DNA of 64,000 nt from Circinella umbellata (lineage: Eukaryota; Mucoromycota; Mucoromycetes; Mucorales; Lichtheimiaceae), in contig JAIWNF010000006.1 in the NCBI GenBank assembly GCA_025093555.1, positions 186,001 to 250,000 of the forward strand. Direction: 5' to 3'. Position numbers and translations under genes: made by a program. The notes beneath the pieces are model-generated. The model ran no database searches and was not told the origin of the DNA. It saw nothing but the letters and a program-made list of their open reading frames with translations. How positions within the stretch are numbered: position 1 is the first letter of the stretch; each line of letters opens with the position of its first letter. This document shows positions 36,100 to 48,990 of the stretch, piece after piece.

Positions 36100-37473
36100 A
36101 TAGAATTCACAGCATTTAAAAAAAAGATATATTTTTATTTCTTCCTATATAAGTGTCCCCAACATTTTTTTTTCTTTAGCGTACTAGTAATGCAAACAGT
36201 ATTCTCTTATTTTAATTATTATATATAATGTACGTATTTGCCTCCAAAATAAATTATTTTGTTATCTTTGTTTTTCTTACGTATTTTATAAAGATCACAT
36301 AAAAATTGGAACTTCTTTTATATATACCAGTCATGCAGTAAGAACATATATTAAAAAGAAGGATAATTAAGAGAATACGTAAAAGGCTCAAAGACTCATT
36401 CGTCATAATAACAGAGACTGAAAAGTATCTTTAACACATAAACCAAGAAGGAGAAAGCAGGAGTATACGTCAAAACATTGAGGTAAATATATGGAAGTAT
36501 AATCATCTGCAACAGCTTTTGATAGGCGCTTGATCCTTGGTATATACAATATGTAGGAGGTACATAATATATATCATAAACTCTTCAAGATACATCTGCT
36601 GACATTCATTATATGTATGTTGTTCAGTAAAACCTTTAGTTATTCGACTTTCACATTACTTTATATACAACAATCCACATGTAACATTTCTGAAACCAGT
36701 ACAGTAGTATAATCACAAGAAAAATATATTCTCCTAGTATACTTGAATAAAAAAACATATCAAATTTATTGGACAAATGGTTTCCGGTTTACAATACTAT
36801 TGCTCAATTTTCTATCTTATTTAATATACCATGCATAAAGGGATAGAATCACCAATAATAATGTTTTCGAGAACATCATGACCTGTCGAAAAATCCTAAT
36901 GCATAAACTTAACAGATCCCATAATATTGATATTAGTACGTGTAGGTGCAGTATATGTGTTTTTATACAAATAAAAACATAAAAGCATCATACAATGTAA
37001 TTATGGAATATATCTCTATAGCAACAACTATTTATTCACTATTATGACAACAACGTCATCGCTAACGCAACAAATTGCTGCATATTACTTTTTTTTTATG
37101 CAAATCAACGTTTCAATATCAAAGAAATAGATCTAGTGTTTACAGCAACATGCAGTAAAAAAAACAGATCCCTCGATCCTTTGTGCATTTTAATTAATAA
37201 ATAATATTGAGGAATGAATGTATAGAAGAATTCAAGGAAACTGGGCAAGAAAATGGGGTTTACAAAGGTACGTAGAGAAAAGACTACATTATGACTAACT
37301 AACTACTAAAATCCAAATACTTGAGTCACAAACAAAAACGTTATATATATACAGTACGATGATACTCTCTATTCCTTCTTTATTCTCCCCTAACCCCTTT
37401 TTTCTCATATATAGGTGACGATATGTATATATCTTGAAACAAAAAGGTAATGGAACAAAGATTCCTGGATTTC
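36100..37473. other. Gene-poor stretch
   Basis: About 1.4 kb of AT-rich sequence between convergent genes. I see no coding frame, RNA gene or clear inverted-repeat element. Short words such as TTATATACAACA near 36661 faintly recall the duplicated segment at 19.4 and 26.5 kb, but not enough to call a copy. Confidence 0.5.
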
Positions 37474-38193
37474 TTATGAATAAAAGAATGATGAACCTAC
37501 TAAATTACGATAAGTAGATTCTCGTGTCTTTTTAGCATAATGTTCTTCAATTTTATCTTGTTGCCTCCGTAACCCCTTTAATTGCTCTTGTCGTTCCATT
37601 TCTAATTGTTCAAGAAACTCTGCTGTTTCCTTTGAAAAGGGAGGAGTTCTTGTTTCTTGAGCATTTTTAATATCTTCAAGCATTGTTGATAATGTGTCCA
37701 TTTCCTCTTGTGTTTTGTTTCCTAATAGCATAACGCATAAATCACCCATCCATCCAAACTTTTAATATAATTCTATGTATTTATAGTAGTAACTGTTATA
37801 AAATAAGTGTAGCAAATATACCTTGGTTTATTATGCTTTGTAAATCATCCTTTCGGGTTTTCGCAGCCTGTAAACTCTGACTACAGTTTGTAAGTTGCAC
37901 ATAACTTGCTGCTAAGGTATCTTCTTTAACGTGATTGGAATTTTCAAACACTTGAACGAATTCAGTTAAATCGCGTTTCAAATTGTCTTGAGCTGTTTCA
38001 AAGATGGCGTTGTTTAACTTTGCTAAATCTAATTGTTTCTCGTCCCCAGATTAGTATTTTAATATAAGATACTGATGTAGAGTATAATAAAGGTAATGAA
38101 CAAAAAAAAATGAGAAAGGGAATGAAGTAGTATGACTTGTTAGGAAATGGAATAATAACCTTCAGTAATCGGTTGTGCAGTAAAGTGAGCCAT
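37474..38193 (-). CDS. Small coiled-coil protein, intron boundaries unresolved
   Basis: Three minus-strand coding blocks are visible: a start MAHFTAQPITE (38193-38160), a helical block KQLDLAKLNNAIFETAQ to LQSIINQG (about 38045-37822), and a C-terminal block GWMGDLCVMLLG through EFLEQLEMERQEQLKGLRRQ to the stop at 37474. The sequence is heptad-like and charged, suggesting a coiled-coil subunit of a complex; I do not recognise it. The open frames cannot be joined with GT-AG introns. Both donors leave phase 1 (GAAG|GTTATT and CAAG|GTATAT), while the only nearby AG acceptors need phase 0. TG acceptors would restore both frames. It could therefore be a gene with non-canonical introns, one with sequencing errors, or a young pseudogene. 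Confidence 0.55.
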
Positions 38194-38859
38194 GATAAAC
38201 GGGAGCAAAAATTAAAAAATTACTACTATGTAATGCGGAGAGAATATGCAAAATCGATTAATATTTGGGAATGAAACCTAATCAACTGACCTGTGTGCAT
38301 ACACACACATATATACCGCTAGGACAATAAGTGATCTTATAGATACAATAGAGGAAATTGTTAGAAAAAAAAGAAATTTAAGATATCTACGTATAATGAA
38401 GAAAGGAAATGACGACCCAAGTATGTATCACGACCAAATGGCTTCAACTGACACTTTAAAGATATAAGCTCTATTTATATATCCAACCATGTATTCGAGA
38501 ATATTTACTTTTAACACCATTAAATATACAAAAATAAGATAAATAATATCGATGTTTCTTTATCCCGAGTTAACAGCGAATAAAAAAGAGTTAGCAAATA
38601 GTGTAATATTCAATTCCTTGAAGTTATTATAAAATTAAGATAAATGCTATATGTAAGATTAATAAATAAGTATTAGTAAAATAGAAGTTTGTTTGTTATC
38701 AATTGAGATATCCAACTACCACTCCCGCTATTATGTTATAAAAGAAATCTATGAAACGACCCCATTTCCAAATGTGTAACTTTTTTTTTATATAAACGCC
38801 GCCACTGGTTATTCCTGAAAAAAAAAATTAATTTTTTTTTTGACACATATATCTCCAAC
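38194..38859. other. Divergent promoter region of coiled-coil and Rmt2 genes
   Basis: A 666-bp AT-rich spacer between two divergent genes. No additional gene, repeat family or RNA is evident. Confidence 0.6.
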
Positions 38860-40323
38860 ATGGCCGAAGAACAACGATCACCAAAAAGACAAAAATCAGA
38901 AGAACCTGTAGAATCCGAAATTGAATACTCGGAAGAAGAACTTAAAAAAGGAACTGAATTCATTGACGCCATTATTGCTGGTGATTTGGTAAAAAACACA
39001 CACACACACACCTTTTATTTTATTTTATTTTATTTTATTTTCAATTGATTCATTAAACTAATAAACAAAAAAAAAAACTCCCTATTTTTGTTTAAATTCA
39101 TAAAATAATAATAACAGGAAAAAGCCAAAACTTTAGAAAAAGAAGGGGCTGATATTTGCTTCAATGGTAACGAACGAGGACGAACCCCACTTCACTATGC
39201 AGCTGAAAAAGGGCACAAGGATATTGTTCAATGGTTGTTACGTGAAAGTCATCCATATAATTTGTTAGACAAAGATCAAGTCACAGCTGGTGAACTTGCA
39301 TTAAAGAATAATCATTTGGATATTTATAACTTTTTGGTTGAAGAAGGTACAAGAGCAGAATTATTATTACGTGCAATTAAATCTACTTTTGAAAATGATG
39401 AGGATGACCAAGAAGAAGAAGAAGAAGAAGAAGAAGAAGGATCTAAAAATGACAAAAAGAAGAAAGAAGCACCTAATGAAGATTATTTAAATCAAAAACT
39501 TCATTATGATGATAACAAGTTATTGGACGAAAATAATGATGCTGTGATGATGGGTTGGGAAGGTCCTTTGATGGTAGAACATGCTAAAGTCATGTGTCCT
39601 CGTGAAGGCATGGATGTATTAAATGTTGGATTCGGTTTAGGTTTGATTGATATGGAATTACAAAAATACAAACCTCGTAATCATTTTATTATTGAAGCAC
39701 ATCCAGATGTTTATGCATACATGAAGGAACAAGGTTGGGATAAGAAAGAAGGTGTTACAATTTTATTTGGTCGATGGCAAGATGTTGTACCAACATTAGA
39801 ACAAGCATTTGATGGTATCTTTTTTGATACTTATGGAGGTAAATATATATATAAATATACAAATGAATTGATAAATGATAGCTTTTCTGGATATATAAAT
39901 ACTGATACGATATATTATCAATATTTTTTTATAGAATTTTATGATGATCTTCGAGCATTCCATGATGCCGTTCCTAATATTTTAAATGAAGGTGGTATCT
40001 ATACATGGTTTAATGGTTTGGGTGCAACCAATCAATTTTTCCATGATATTTATTGTCGTGTTAGTGAACTTGATTTACATGATTTTGGATTAAGTACGGA
40101 ATATGTTGATATACCCATTGGAACAGCCGATGAAAAGGGTGTATGGGATGGTGTTCGTCAACGGTAAGTTGTTTAATCAGTTTATTGTTACTGTACTTAT
40201 ATGTATACATTTATATTGATTGACTGATCGACTCTCATTTCTTTTTCTCTATTTCAAAATAATAATAATAGTTATTGGGTCCTAGATACATATAAACTTC
40301 CCATTTGCAAATTCCTTGATTAA
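38860..40323 (+). CDS. RMT2: Rmt2-like protein arginine (delta-N) methyltransferase
   Basis: Fungal Rmt2 methylates the delta nitrogen of an arginine in ribosomal protein L12 using S-adenosylmethionine. Exons 38860-38988, 39118-39838, 39935-40163, 40272-40323; 376 aa. Residues about 60-125 are ankyrin-like (GRTPLHYAAEKGHKDIVQWL). An acidic linker with a run of Glu follows. The methyltransferase part has WEGPLMVEHAKVM, the SAM-binding VLNVGFGLGLID (about 210-221), IIEAHPDVYAYM, GRWQDV and DGIFFDTYGE. This order matches the family. Intron 3 (39839-39934, 96 nt) is a multiple of three and has no in-frame stop, so its retention would insert 32 residues after FFDTYG. The gene converges with the uL15 gene. 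Confidence 0.92.
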
Positions 40324-40536
40324 ACTTCCCTTTCCCTTCTTTCGTTTTTTTTTGGTTGTATATAATAATAAACACATATAGTGAATTGAACAGACAAATA
40401 CACACACACACACACACATGTACACACACATTTTGCAATATCCTTTTTGTTTCTGGTTTTTTTTTGAGATGGGTAGATAAACCTTCTTTTTTTATTATAT
40501 TAAAGAGGGTGTAAGGAAGTGTAAGAACAAGGTAGT

Positions 40537-41388
40537 TTAAGCGATAAGCTCGACGGCTAATAATAAAAAAAAAATAATAAGCATATTTAGTATTTAGTCC
40601 ATAATGATAATAAGCACATTTGATTCATTTAATACAAAAATAAAATAAGAAACTTACCACCACCAGCAGCCTTGATCTTTTCTTCAGCACGACGAGAGAC
40701 GAAACGGGTGCGAACAATGACGGGTTGAGAGACGGAACCCTTAGCCAAAACCTTAGCATAGCCATTTTCCAAAGCGTCAACGACAGGAACCTTTTCGGTG
40801 TTCTTGTACTTTTCACGGACACCTTCACCAGCCAAGGACCAGATCTTGTCAAGATTGACAATGGGCTTCCAGTAAGCGTTGCGCTTCAAGTGGAAGTGAC
40901 GCATACCGACCTTACCAAAGTAACCAGGATGGTACTTATCCATGTTGATACGGTGATGATGTTGACCACCAGCAAGACCACGACCACCGGGATGCTTGCG
41001 GTGCTTGCCTATAATAATAATTATAGTTATGATAATATATTTAGTAATTGATTAAATTTTAAAAAAGATTATTATCTAGATAATATATAAATTAAATACG
41101 TTACCAACACGACCGTGACCGGCAGAGACGTGTCCACGCTTCTTTCTGTTGTGGTGGAGTCTGGTAGGCTACAATAAATTAAAATTGAACATAACGTCAA
41201 TTAATAATGGATTCGATATATAATGTATATGATTTTTTTTCCCATCCGTTCGTATTCAATCCATCCAATGAATAAAAATCCCATTCGTTTAATTATCCAT
41301 CCATTAACGTATAAGGTGAATCTATGTTGTATCTTTCATCCTTTCCCTTCATCTATCCATATCCTCCATCTATAGGGTTACATACCAT
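40537..41388 (-). CDS. RPL28: 60S ribosomal protein uL15 (L27a/L28)
   Basis: A structural protein of the large ribosomal subunit. Minus coding exons: 41388-41386, 41168-41105, 41008-40658, 40556-40537; 145 aa, the normal length. The first coding exon is the ATG alone and the last carries only AVELIA plus stop. The sequence opens [20 protein letters not shown], with [19 protein letters not shown] and later [20 protein letters not shown], all diagnostic. Codon use is shifted toward C-ending codons (GTC, ACC, AAC, AAG), unlike the neighbours, as expected for a highly expressed gene. The short terminal exons are confirmed by the family's fixed N and C termini. Confidence 0.95.
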
Positions 41389-41782
41389 TTCGGTTGAAAG
41401 AAAGAGGAGGTATACAGTTTCCACTCACAAGCGTAATTCAATGGCAGTTCGGACGAATGTTTTACCGAACAATTGATTCGCTGTCAGGAACTATTTTTTT
41501 GAAGTATTCCCGCAAATAATTGATGCATTTTTTTTTCATGTTCGGTAAGCGCGTAATTACATAATAATTATTTAGGTTTTATAGGAGATTCATAGCAACT
41601 TATAAAAGGTTATTTAAATGAAGGAAAAAGGCGGCCTTCATTTGAAAGGATGTGTATGTTTATCTTTATTATGCTATTTTTTTTTATTATTATTTTTTTT
41701 GCGTTCCGGGTTAAGATGTAAGATAATAAAAATAAAAATAAAAGGTAATATGCATTAAGGGCTTGTAATAATACTAGTTGCA

Positions 41783-44414
41783 TCATTTAATATTATTACT
41801 ATTATTATGTTCTTGTTCTTGTTGTTGCTGGGGTTGTTCTTCCTCGTCTTCATCAGTCTTATTATCACCATTATTAATTGTGTTGTTATGACCATCATCA
41901 CCCTCTTCACTTTCATCACTGTCACTACTATCACTACTACTTGAATCACTATATCGACTATGTTTGGGTCTATGAAATTGTTTTTTTTTTGTATTTTATA
42001 TATATATATATGGGTACCACATGAAAATTATCCGTTATTTCTTCTGTCTTTACTTAATTGTGTTCTCTTTCTCTCCCTTCCTCTCTTTCTAAAAATAGCA
42101 AGACATAATATATTGATAATAACACTTTACCTGATTTCTCCTTCCAAAAAGCGTTCACTCACAACAGCACCTGGGAAAGTATATACTCCATTACGATGAA
42201 ATTTCCAAATCTTTCCATCACCATTACCTTCACCTTGTTTTGAAAGACTTTGTTCACTCAATGCACTTCCACCAGGTAACTTATGGTGTCTTAAATCCCA
42301 ATCAAGCATACGACAAAGTTCAGGTACAATTACATCACAATCACCCAAAAGTTGTACATCAAATGTCATATGTGTAATAGGTGTTCGATTAATCACAATT
42401 TGTGGTACACTATGCGGTATTTGTGTCATGATTTCTGAGACAGGAGATACCTTGAGTGAAGAACCCATCACAATTAAAAGATCAACATTATCTGTATCCA
42501 ATGCTAATAATCGATCAAATTCAGCAGGTAAACTTTCTCCAAAAAATGTGATGTCCTAAAAAAGAGGAAAAAATTGGATGAATTTAGATTTTTTTTCTTT
42601 CATTTATTATCCTATTATTGTCTTTATACTCTTATATAATCTATATAAAAAGCTTACAGGTTTCATGACAGATTCACCTCGTCGATGATGATTATTATCA
42701 TCATCATCATCACTATCATCCTTTTTTGACGTTACTTGATTTATTCCACATTTAGGGCAAGGTGGAACTTTCTATAAATGCATAAATTTTTTCTTTAAGA
42801 AAAAAAAAAAACCAACTCGTGTCACATAGAAGAAAAAAAAAAGCTATCCCAGATCCCTTACCTGCTCAAAGATATATTTTTCGATTTCTTTTCCTTCACA
42901 TTGATAACCACATGTTACACAACTTGCAGTAGCAAAACTACCATGACAATTAACAATTCGTTTAATTTGAGCCTTGTGTTCTAAAGTATCAATGTTCTGT
43001 GTGTAATTTCTCAACAATTTGCCTTTTTCTTCCATCAGTTTGACAAAAACATGACTTGGACTAGGTTCATAATTACTTGGATACAATTCTTTGGCAAATG
43101 AATAAAAAATATCAGGAGAATCGCGAAAATATTTAATATCAAACATTTGTTGTGGATCATCTAATTCGAATTCTTCAAGTCGTGAATAAATGCCAGTCTC
43201 AGATCGAAAATCAGGAATACCACATGAAACAGATACACCAGCACCTGTAACAATCATGACATTGTTGGCTTTGGCTAAGAGTTCGACCACATTATCTAAT
43301 GTATTGACATGTTCTAATCGTCGTCGTTTTCGTAAATAACGAGTGATCACATTACGTAATAATACATATTGGTGTAGTTCGGTTGCCATGTATACTGCTT
43401 GTGGATGCTATATTTAGTAATGTTTTTGGTTAATGAGAATAATATAATGTGGTGTCTTTTATATACTTTTCTTTTTGTTATCTTGATAATTATGGATCCA
43501 CATCCTAATATTTGATACTTACAAGTACAACATTGAATGCTTCCATTAACTTTAATGGAGGTACTTGTTGATCCCGTATATATTTTTCTAAAAACTTTTT
43601 CAAACCTATATATAACATATCAATCATTAAATAAATTCATGCTAATTAAAGGATATAATTCCCACACAACCAATTTAATTCCTATTTTTTTTTTACCCAT
43701 TTGTCTAGCTTCTTCCTGAATTGCTTCACTTTCTTCTTGGGTATAACTTGTCCATACTTGTAGTTTACAGAATAAAATTTTAGCATAATTTAACTCAATA
43801 TTTGTCTTTATTTTTTAATTTTAAAAAAATATACAACAGCTTACATGGTTCAATATCAGGCTGCTCATTATTATTATCATCCAATGCCGACGTAGTAGCA
43901 GTGGTAATAGTGGAAGGTCCCATGAATTCGTATCCAATACTCCCATCACTACTATCACTATTACTATCACTACCAGCATCCCAATCATCATCGGATTCTT
44001 CATTATAACCTTCATTAAAATCCTGATCATGAATTGTATGACTACTATTATTATTATTCACTTGTTCATTCTCTCCAACATCGACTTGTTCACTTTCTGA
44101 TTCAGTAGGAATGATACAAGAAGAAGTAGTAGACGACTCAACTAAATAAACGAAATAATAATATATATTTAATAACGATTTCAAAAAGGTATTTTATATA
44201 TTTATATTTATTTTATTTCATGTCAAAAAAAAGTACAATTACTACCAAATATAGTTTAAAATGACTTACATTGACCATCTTGAAGTTTTATACGTTTACT
44301 AGATCGTTCTTCATCATTAGTATCATCTGAAATACCACTTTCAGAAATAATGGATTCTTTTAAAGGTAAACGTTTCACTTTACTTTTAGTTGGATCATTT
44401 AGATCTATGTTCAT
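41783..44414 (-). CDS. Class I sirtuin (Sir2/Hst1/SIRT1-like NAD-dependent deacetylase)
   Basis: Removes acetyl groups from histones and other proteins, consuming NAD, probably in the nucleus. Minus exons: 44414-44270, 44141-43845, 43756-43697, 43605-43523, 43407-42862, 42771-42658, 42555-42131, 41969-41783; 618 aa. The catalytic core starts near residue 225: GAGVSVSCGIPDFRS (about 250-264), YTQNIDTLE, catalytic His in NCHGSFA (about 350), zinc ligands C-V-T-C and C-P-K-C, then FGESLP and GSSLKVSPVS. The N-terminal 195 residues contain an acidic/Ser-rich stretch and a helical block before the core, as in Sir2/Hst1. An Asp-rich insert follows the second zinc pair. The C-terminus is a long Ser/Asp/Glu/Gln-rich tail. 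All catalytic residues are present. Confidence 0.93.
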
Positions 44415-45892
44415 TATATTTATATGTGCCAAAAAAAAAAAAAAAAAAAGAAAGAAAGAGGGGTTGGTGTTATGTGAACAAAAGGAGTAATATTTTCCGC
44501 CTAGTAGATTAATGTTTTTTTTTTTGCCTTCTACAACCTGTCAGATCACTTGTTAAGGGCGACTCCGCAAGAAGATTGCACCTGTTTCAGTTTAAAAGAA
44601 GAAAAAAAGAATGATTTATAATCTGTGTTTCTTATTTTTTATAACAATAGATCAAATACTTTAATAGAACGATCAATTAGTTATATGCATCGAAAACATG
44701 GTAACTAATTGGCAATTTTACTAACTATACAATAACAAAGGAATATTGAAGTCTGCAAGTATGGAGCCGAGTTAATAACCGCTATTTTCTTTCCCTTTCA
44801 TCTTATCCACCCTTTGTGTCCGAGTGGGTATATTATATATATATATATATATTGCAGAATATAAATGATTCTATAAATTGAAAATCAAAGAGCAATTCCC
44901 TTTTATAAACAAAAGGGAACCGTACTTCTAAAAAACTACCAGTGCTATCACGACTTGGCGACTGATCGTCACCAGACTTAATTTCTACAACTAGGTAGTA
45001 CGACTAAATTATAGCATTTAATCAATACATTTACTTACTGTTGTGGGGTTATACAGAAAACATAATTATTTTTATATACTATTGTGTTATGGGAATTAAT
45101 AGATAGAAGTTAGTCGTTTTGTTTATGAACCCCGTATAAGCTAATTTCCTTCATATACTACAAAGTATAAGATTTGATGAAAGTATTACGTATATTTTCT
45201 GGGTATTAACATCAGATGTATTTCCATAACTATTCTTTTCTTCTATATAACAGTACATACAGTAAAAGACTGAAAATGATATGAATGAAAGAAAAAAGAT
45301 AGCACTACATATTTATGAGTTATTTTCTATTATACCATAATGATATTTGAAGAAATAAATATAAGCACTAATCCAAATCGGAATTGTTTAACCACGTTCT
45401 TGGACCATTACTCATGTTCAAATAAATTGAGTTCCGTTGTGGTGTCTAGTAGAGTAAAAATATAAATAAATAAAAGCTTTATGCTGTGAGAATATACATG
45501 TGTATAATATGTTGAACTATACATAATTCAACAAACCACATAAACCGTTGGATCATTTTTTGTTCTCGCTGCCTACTCTTTGATATTTTATGTAATAAAT
45601 ATGTCAATGGTTACGTAATAACGAAGTAAAGTTATGTTTTATATTAGGCATATATATACAACATGGAAAAACAGATTCGATTTTTATCTAATTTCAATAT
45701 TGTCCATCGTAATAACGTCAAAATGAATAAAGGTATCAAAAGTATAAATAAACTTTTAAAGTATAAATAATAAAAATATCTTGTGTAGGTAGTACAACAC
45801 ATTTTTGTTAATGTTGTATACTGTAAACATAGCAATTATATTTTATTGATTCCAAGACGTTTAGTAAGAATATTAGCAAGCGTTATTTTTTA

Positions 45893-46021
45893 GGGACTTT
45901 TTCAAAAATTGGCAATACTGTTACCAGTGATGATGATATAATTATGCAGTATAAATTGTTGTTAGTTATATTATTGATATTTGTTTCAACCATAATCAGC
46001 TTTTCTACTATGTTATATTAA
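45893..46021 (+). other. Possible relic of a small membrane-protein exon (copy 1)
   Basis: An open stretch reads GNTVTSDDD, then a hydrophobic helix YKLLLVILLIFVSTIISFST and a stop. The 48757-48990 stretch has the same layout (GNANNVAISDDPDDD, then LLKILLLFLLTFATIVIFSL). There is no start codon in a good context and no recognised family. It may be an exon of an unrecognised gene or a decayed repeat. Confidence 0.3.
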
Positions 46022-48756
46022 AGTTAACCTTCTTTTCTTGGGATAGTTAGTGATGAATATTGAAGAAGAAGAATATATAATTTGTGCTGCAGTTAGAGTC
46101 ATGAAGTGATTCTTATTTAAAGATATACGCAGTGATACGTACGTAAAATTTATAGATGTTTTGAAGCCATACTAATCTCTTTGCTAGTACCATTGTCATT
46201 ACTATAATCTTTTTTTTTATTCAGTGGTGTTTAATACAAGGGTATAAATTAGCATAGTAATTATAGCGGCTGATGTCTAGGGGACGCAGTTTTTCTAATA
46301 TAAATAAAACATTATGCCTTTATTTAATAAAAGTTCTTTGCATGAAATCATTCGCACTTTCAAATTGGTGTAACAGTTTTTATATTGTGATAAATCATAA
46401 TAATGCTAATATGTAGTATAGTTTCATTCTATTGTCTGTGTACTTGCTCAATAATATAAAAGTGAACGAGTAATAATGTATAGGCTATACTATCAGTTTT
46501 TTTTTTCAATACATGAGATAAGATACAATTAAAGTAATACTTTAAACATTGAATTAAACTTTATTTTTTACAATTTGTTGATGGTCGTGTGCGCTAGTAC
46601 GTCCTACACGCACATCAAAGGAAATAAAGTATAAGAAATACCGAAATCGGTGTTTTTGTATAAATCTACTTTGTGAACCTAGAAGTGACTGTAATTTATT
46701 ACTATTATCATCGCTGTGTTGAATTGTGCTTCAGCTAATATCTGTTAAATGATACGTACGCATTATGTTTTTCGATTTACAAGTCAAAATAATTAAACTT
46801 GCGTGATCCGATCATAATTCTACATATATACCAGAAAAAAAAAAGGTAACAGCAAACTAATAAATAAATTTATTACCAGTACATCATTTAACTACAATAA
46901 TGTTTCCCCTCCTAGATCCAATTCATGACTATCTGTACCATTTATGAAGTAATAACTTATCATTTGGAAACTAAAGTGTCGAGCTGGAAGAATATCTTTA
47001 GCACATGTATTGAAGAAAATAACTCTTGGTGCTTATCTAAAAAAAATAACTGTGTTTGCACAAAAGAAAAGTTACTCTTTAACTAATGAATTGCTATGTT
47101 CTTTTGAGTATAGAAGCCATAAGTAGCAAGAGTGGGCAACTTATGATACTATTCATACAAAAGAAAAAATCTAGTTTTTATTTATGGAAACTCATTGAGT
47201 CTCGGGAAAAACGCTGTAGAGAGACAGAGGGCTGAAGAAACACACCTTGGATTTAGAGAACACAGAAAAAAGGCATTGAGAACTTAGATACTATTAAAAA
47301 AATATAACAAAGAGATCAGCTCGTCTTCAATAAAAAGAGAAAAGTGAAAAAAAAATTCCTTGTAGCCCACTCATTCATTTTTCTTTATTTGTAAAAAAAG
47401 AAAATACAGCTACATACTAGAAATTTGATATGACAGGCAGAATTGCAGCCAATTGTCTAAATAAACTTCAGGATATCCCTAGATACATTACTGTTTTGTA
47501 ATTGGGAAACTTGTTTTGAGTGTAATAAAGAAAATGTTTATCTTTCATTTTTGAAAGTTTTTGTGAGAATTTGTAGGCCTAAACTCTCTCTTTTTTTTTT
47601 ATTATGTGCTACGTATAATAATAATGCATTAGTTATTGGATTAAATCTTACAGGAGTATTATAACTATCAGTAGTAGTTAGTATATATTTAACAAAAATG
47701 TTAGATTGAGATTGCTGTCTCCACTGTCAGAAACGTCCCTAATATAATTTTAAAAACTAATGTTATTACTGTCTATTATAACACAACTTTCCTCCATAAA
47801 CTATACGTACGTATGATGATCAAACCCAAAAGAGAAAGCACAAAAGGTTATTTTACATTTATATTTTCTTTTTGTTTGTGCCTTGCAGAATACTTCTACA
47901 TTATTTGATTATACTACATATATAATAAAATTTCATCACATATAATATATCTGTAATCACAAAAGCAATTTTTTTAATTGTCAAAGTATTAGATATATGA
48001 TAAAAGAAAGCAATATCAATTTTTCTTTAAATGAGCGTGGTGCTAAAGAAAACACGCATACGCACGTTTTATGTAATGTATATATAAAGGAACAAGGAGA
48101 ACAAAGTTCCAAACAATAAACGAGTATTTCCAATCAACTTAAAAAAAATCGAAGAATTCTCGATTGAATCTTGCTTGTTAGGCCTAATAAAGATAGCTTT
48201 AAGCCATTGTATTATAAAAGTGGAATACCCCTCCATGATGTGCATGGGTTATCTTGTTCTTCTGGTTAACCTTGTGATTATGATACTCGCTCATTATAAA
48301 TAATTGGAACTTCAGAATTGTCATGCTAATTTTTAACCGACATGTAGTAACATATAAAAAAGACATTTTATGGAAGGATTCTCAAAATTTGAATTGTTGT
48401 AGTGAATGATAGTTTTTATTTGGTTGAGGCAAACGTGCATAGTTTTGTTGATGAATAAACGGTAATCCACAATCTAATGTCGTTATATTATTAAAAATAT
48501 ATAAAAGAAAAGTCCAGCTGGTGTGTGTTTTCTTCAAGGATTGGAGACACACTTTTGGTTGTTACGCATAGTTACATTATTGCATGGTGCAAATGCTGGT
48601 TCAGAAACTACAGTATTATTAAGCTGACTGTAATGATAGACGTAGTGTTAAAAAGAATGTATTTTTAGCCATGTTTGTAATCTTCAAACTTTTTATCATT
48701 GATTGTTCTTTCCATATTTACAGGTATAGTTAGTAAACAAATGATAAGTTATAAAA

Positions 48757-48990
48757 TGGTGCTATCTCGGTAATGCTAATAATGTTGCTATCAGTGATGA
48801 TCCTGATGATGATAAAAATCAATTCCTTTTAAAGATATTACTATTATTTTTATTGACATTTGCAACTATAGTAATTTTTTCTTTGAGTCATTTCGTTGAT
48901 ACCTACCCAGCACACAGAAAATTTCATGATCAATATCAGTTAAACATATATAGATTTGTACGATCAGTATTCACTATACACTATATAATA
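48757..48990 (+). other. Possible relic of a small membrane-protein exon (copy 2)
   Basis: Reads GNANNVAISDDPDDDKNQ, a hydrophobic helix, then about 30 further residues before a stop. The Ser-Asp-Asp plus helix layout resembles 45893-46021. An acceptor-like TTTACAG lies upstream near 48722. Function is unknown. Confidence 0.3.

Noticed and set aside
39839..39934. Reading Rmt2 through its third intron as one exon
   Set aside because: The inserted residues (K-Y-I-Y-K-Y-T-N...) break the conserved FDTYG-EFYDDL block, and GT-AG sites flank it exactly.
40725..41051. 108-aa plus frame over the ribosomal protein gene
   Set aside because: It is antisense to the certain uL15 exon 3.
44761..45140. 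Possible further TA element (GAGTTAAT near 44770, GAACCCCGTA near 45128)
   Set aside because: The ends resemble pogo-like termini only weakly and no TA-flanked inverted pair could be aligned.
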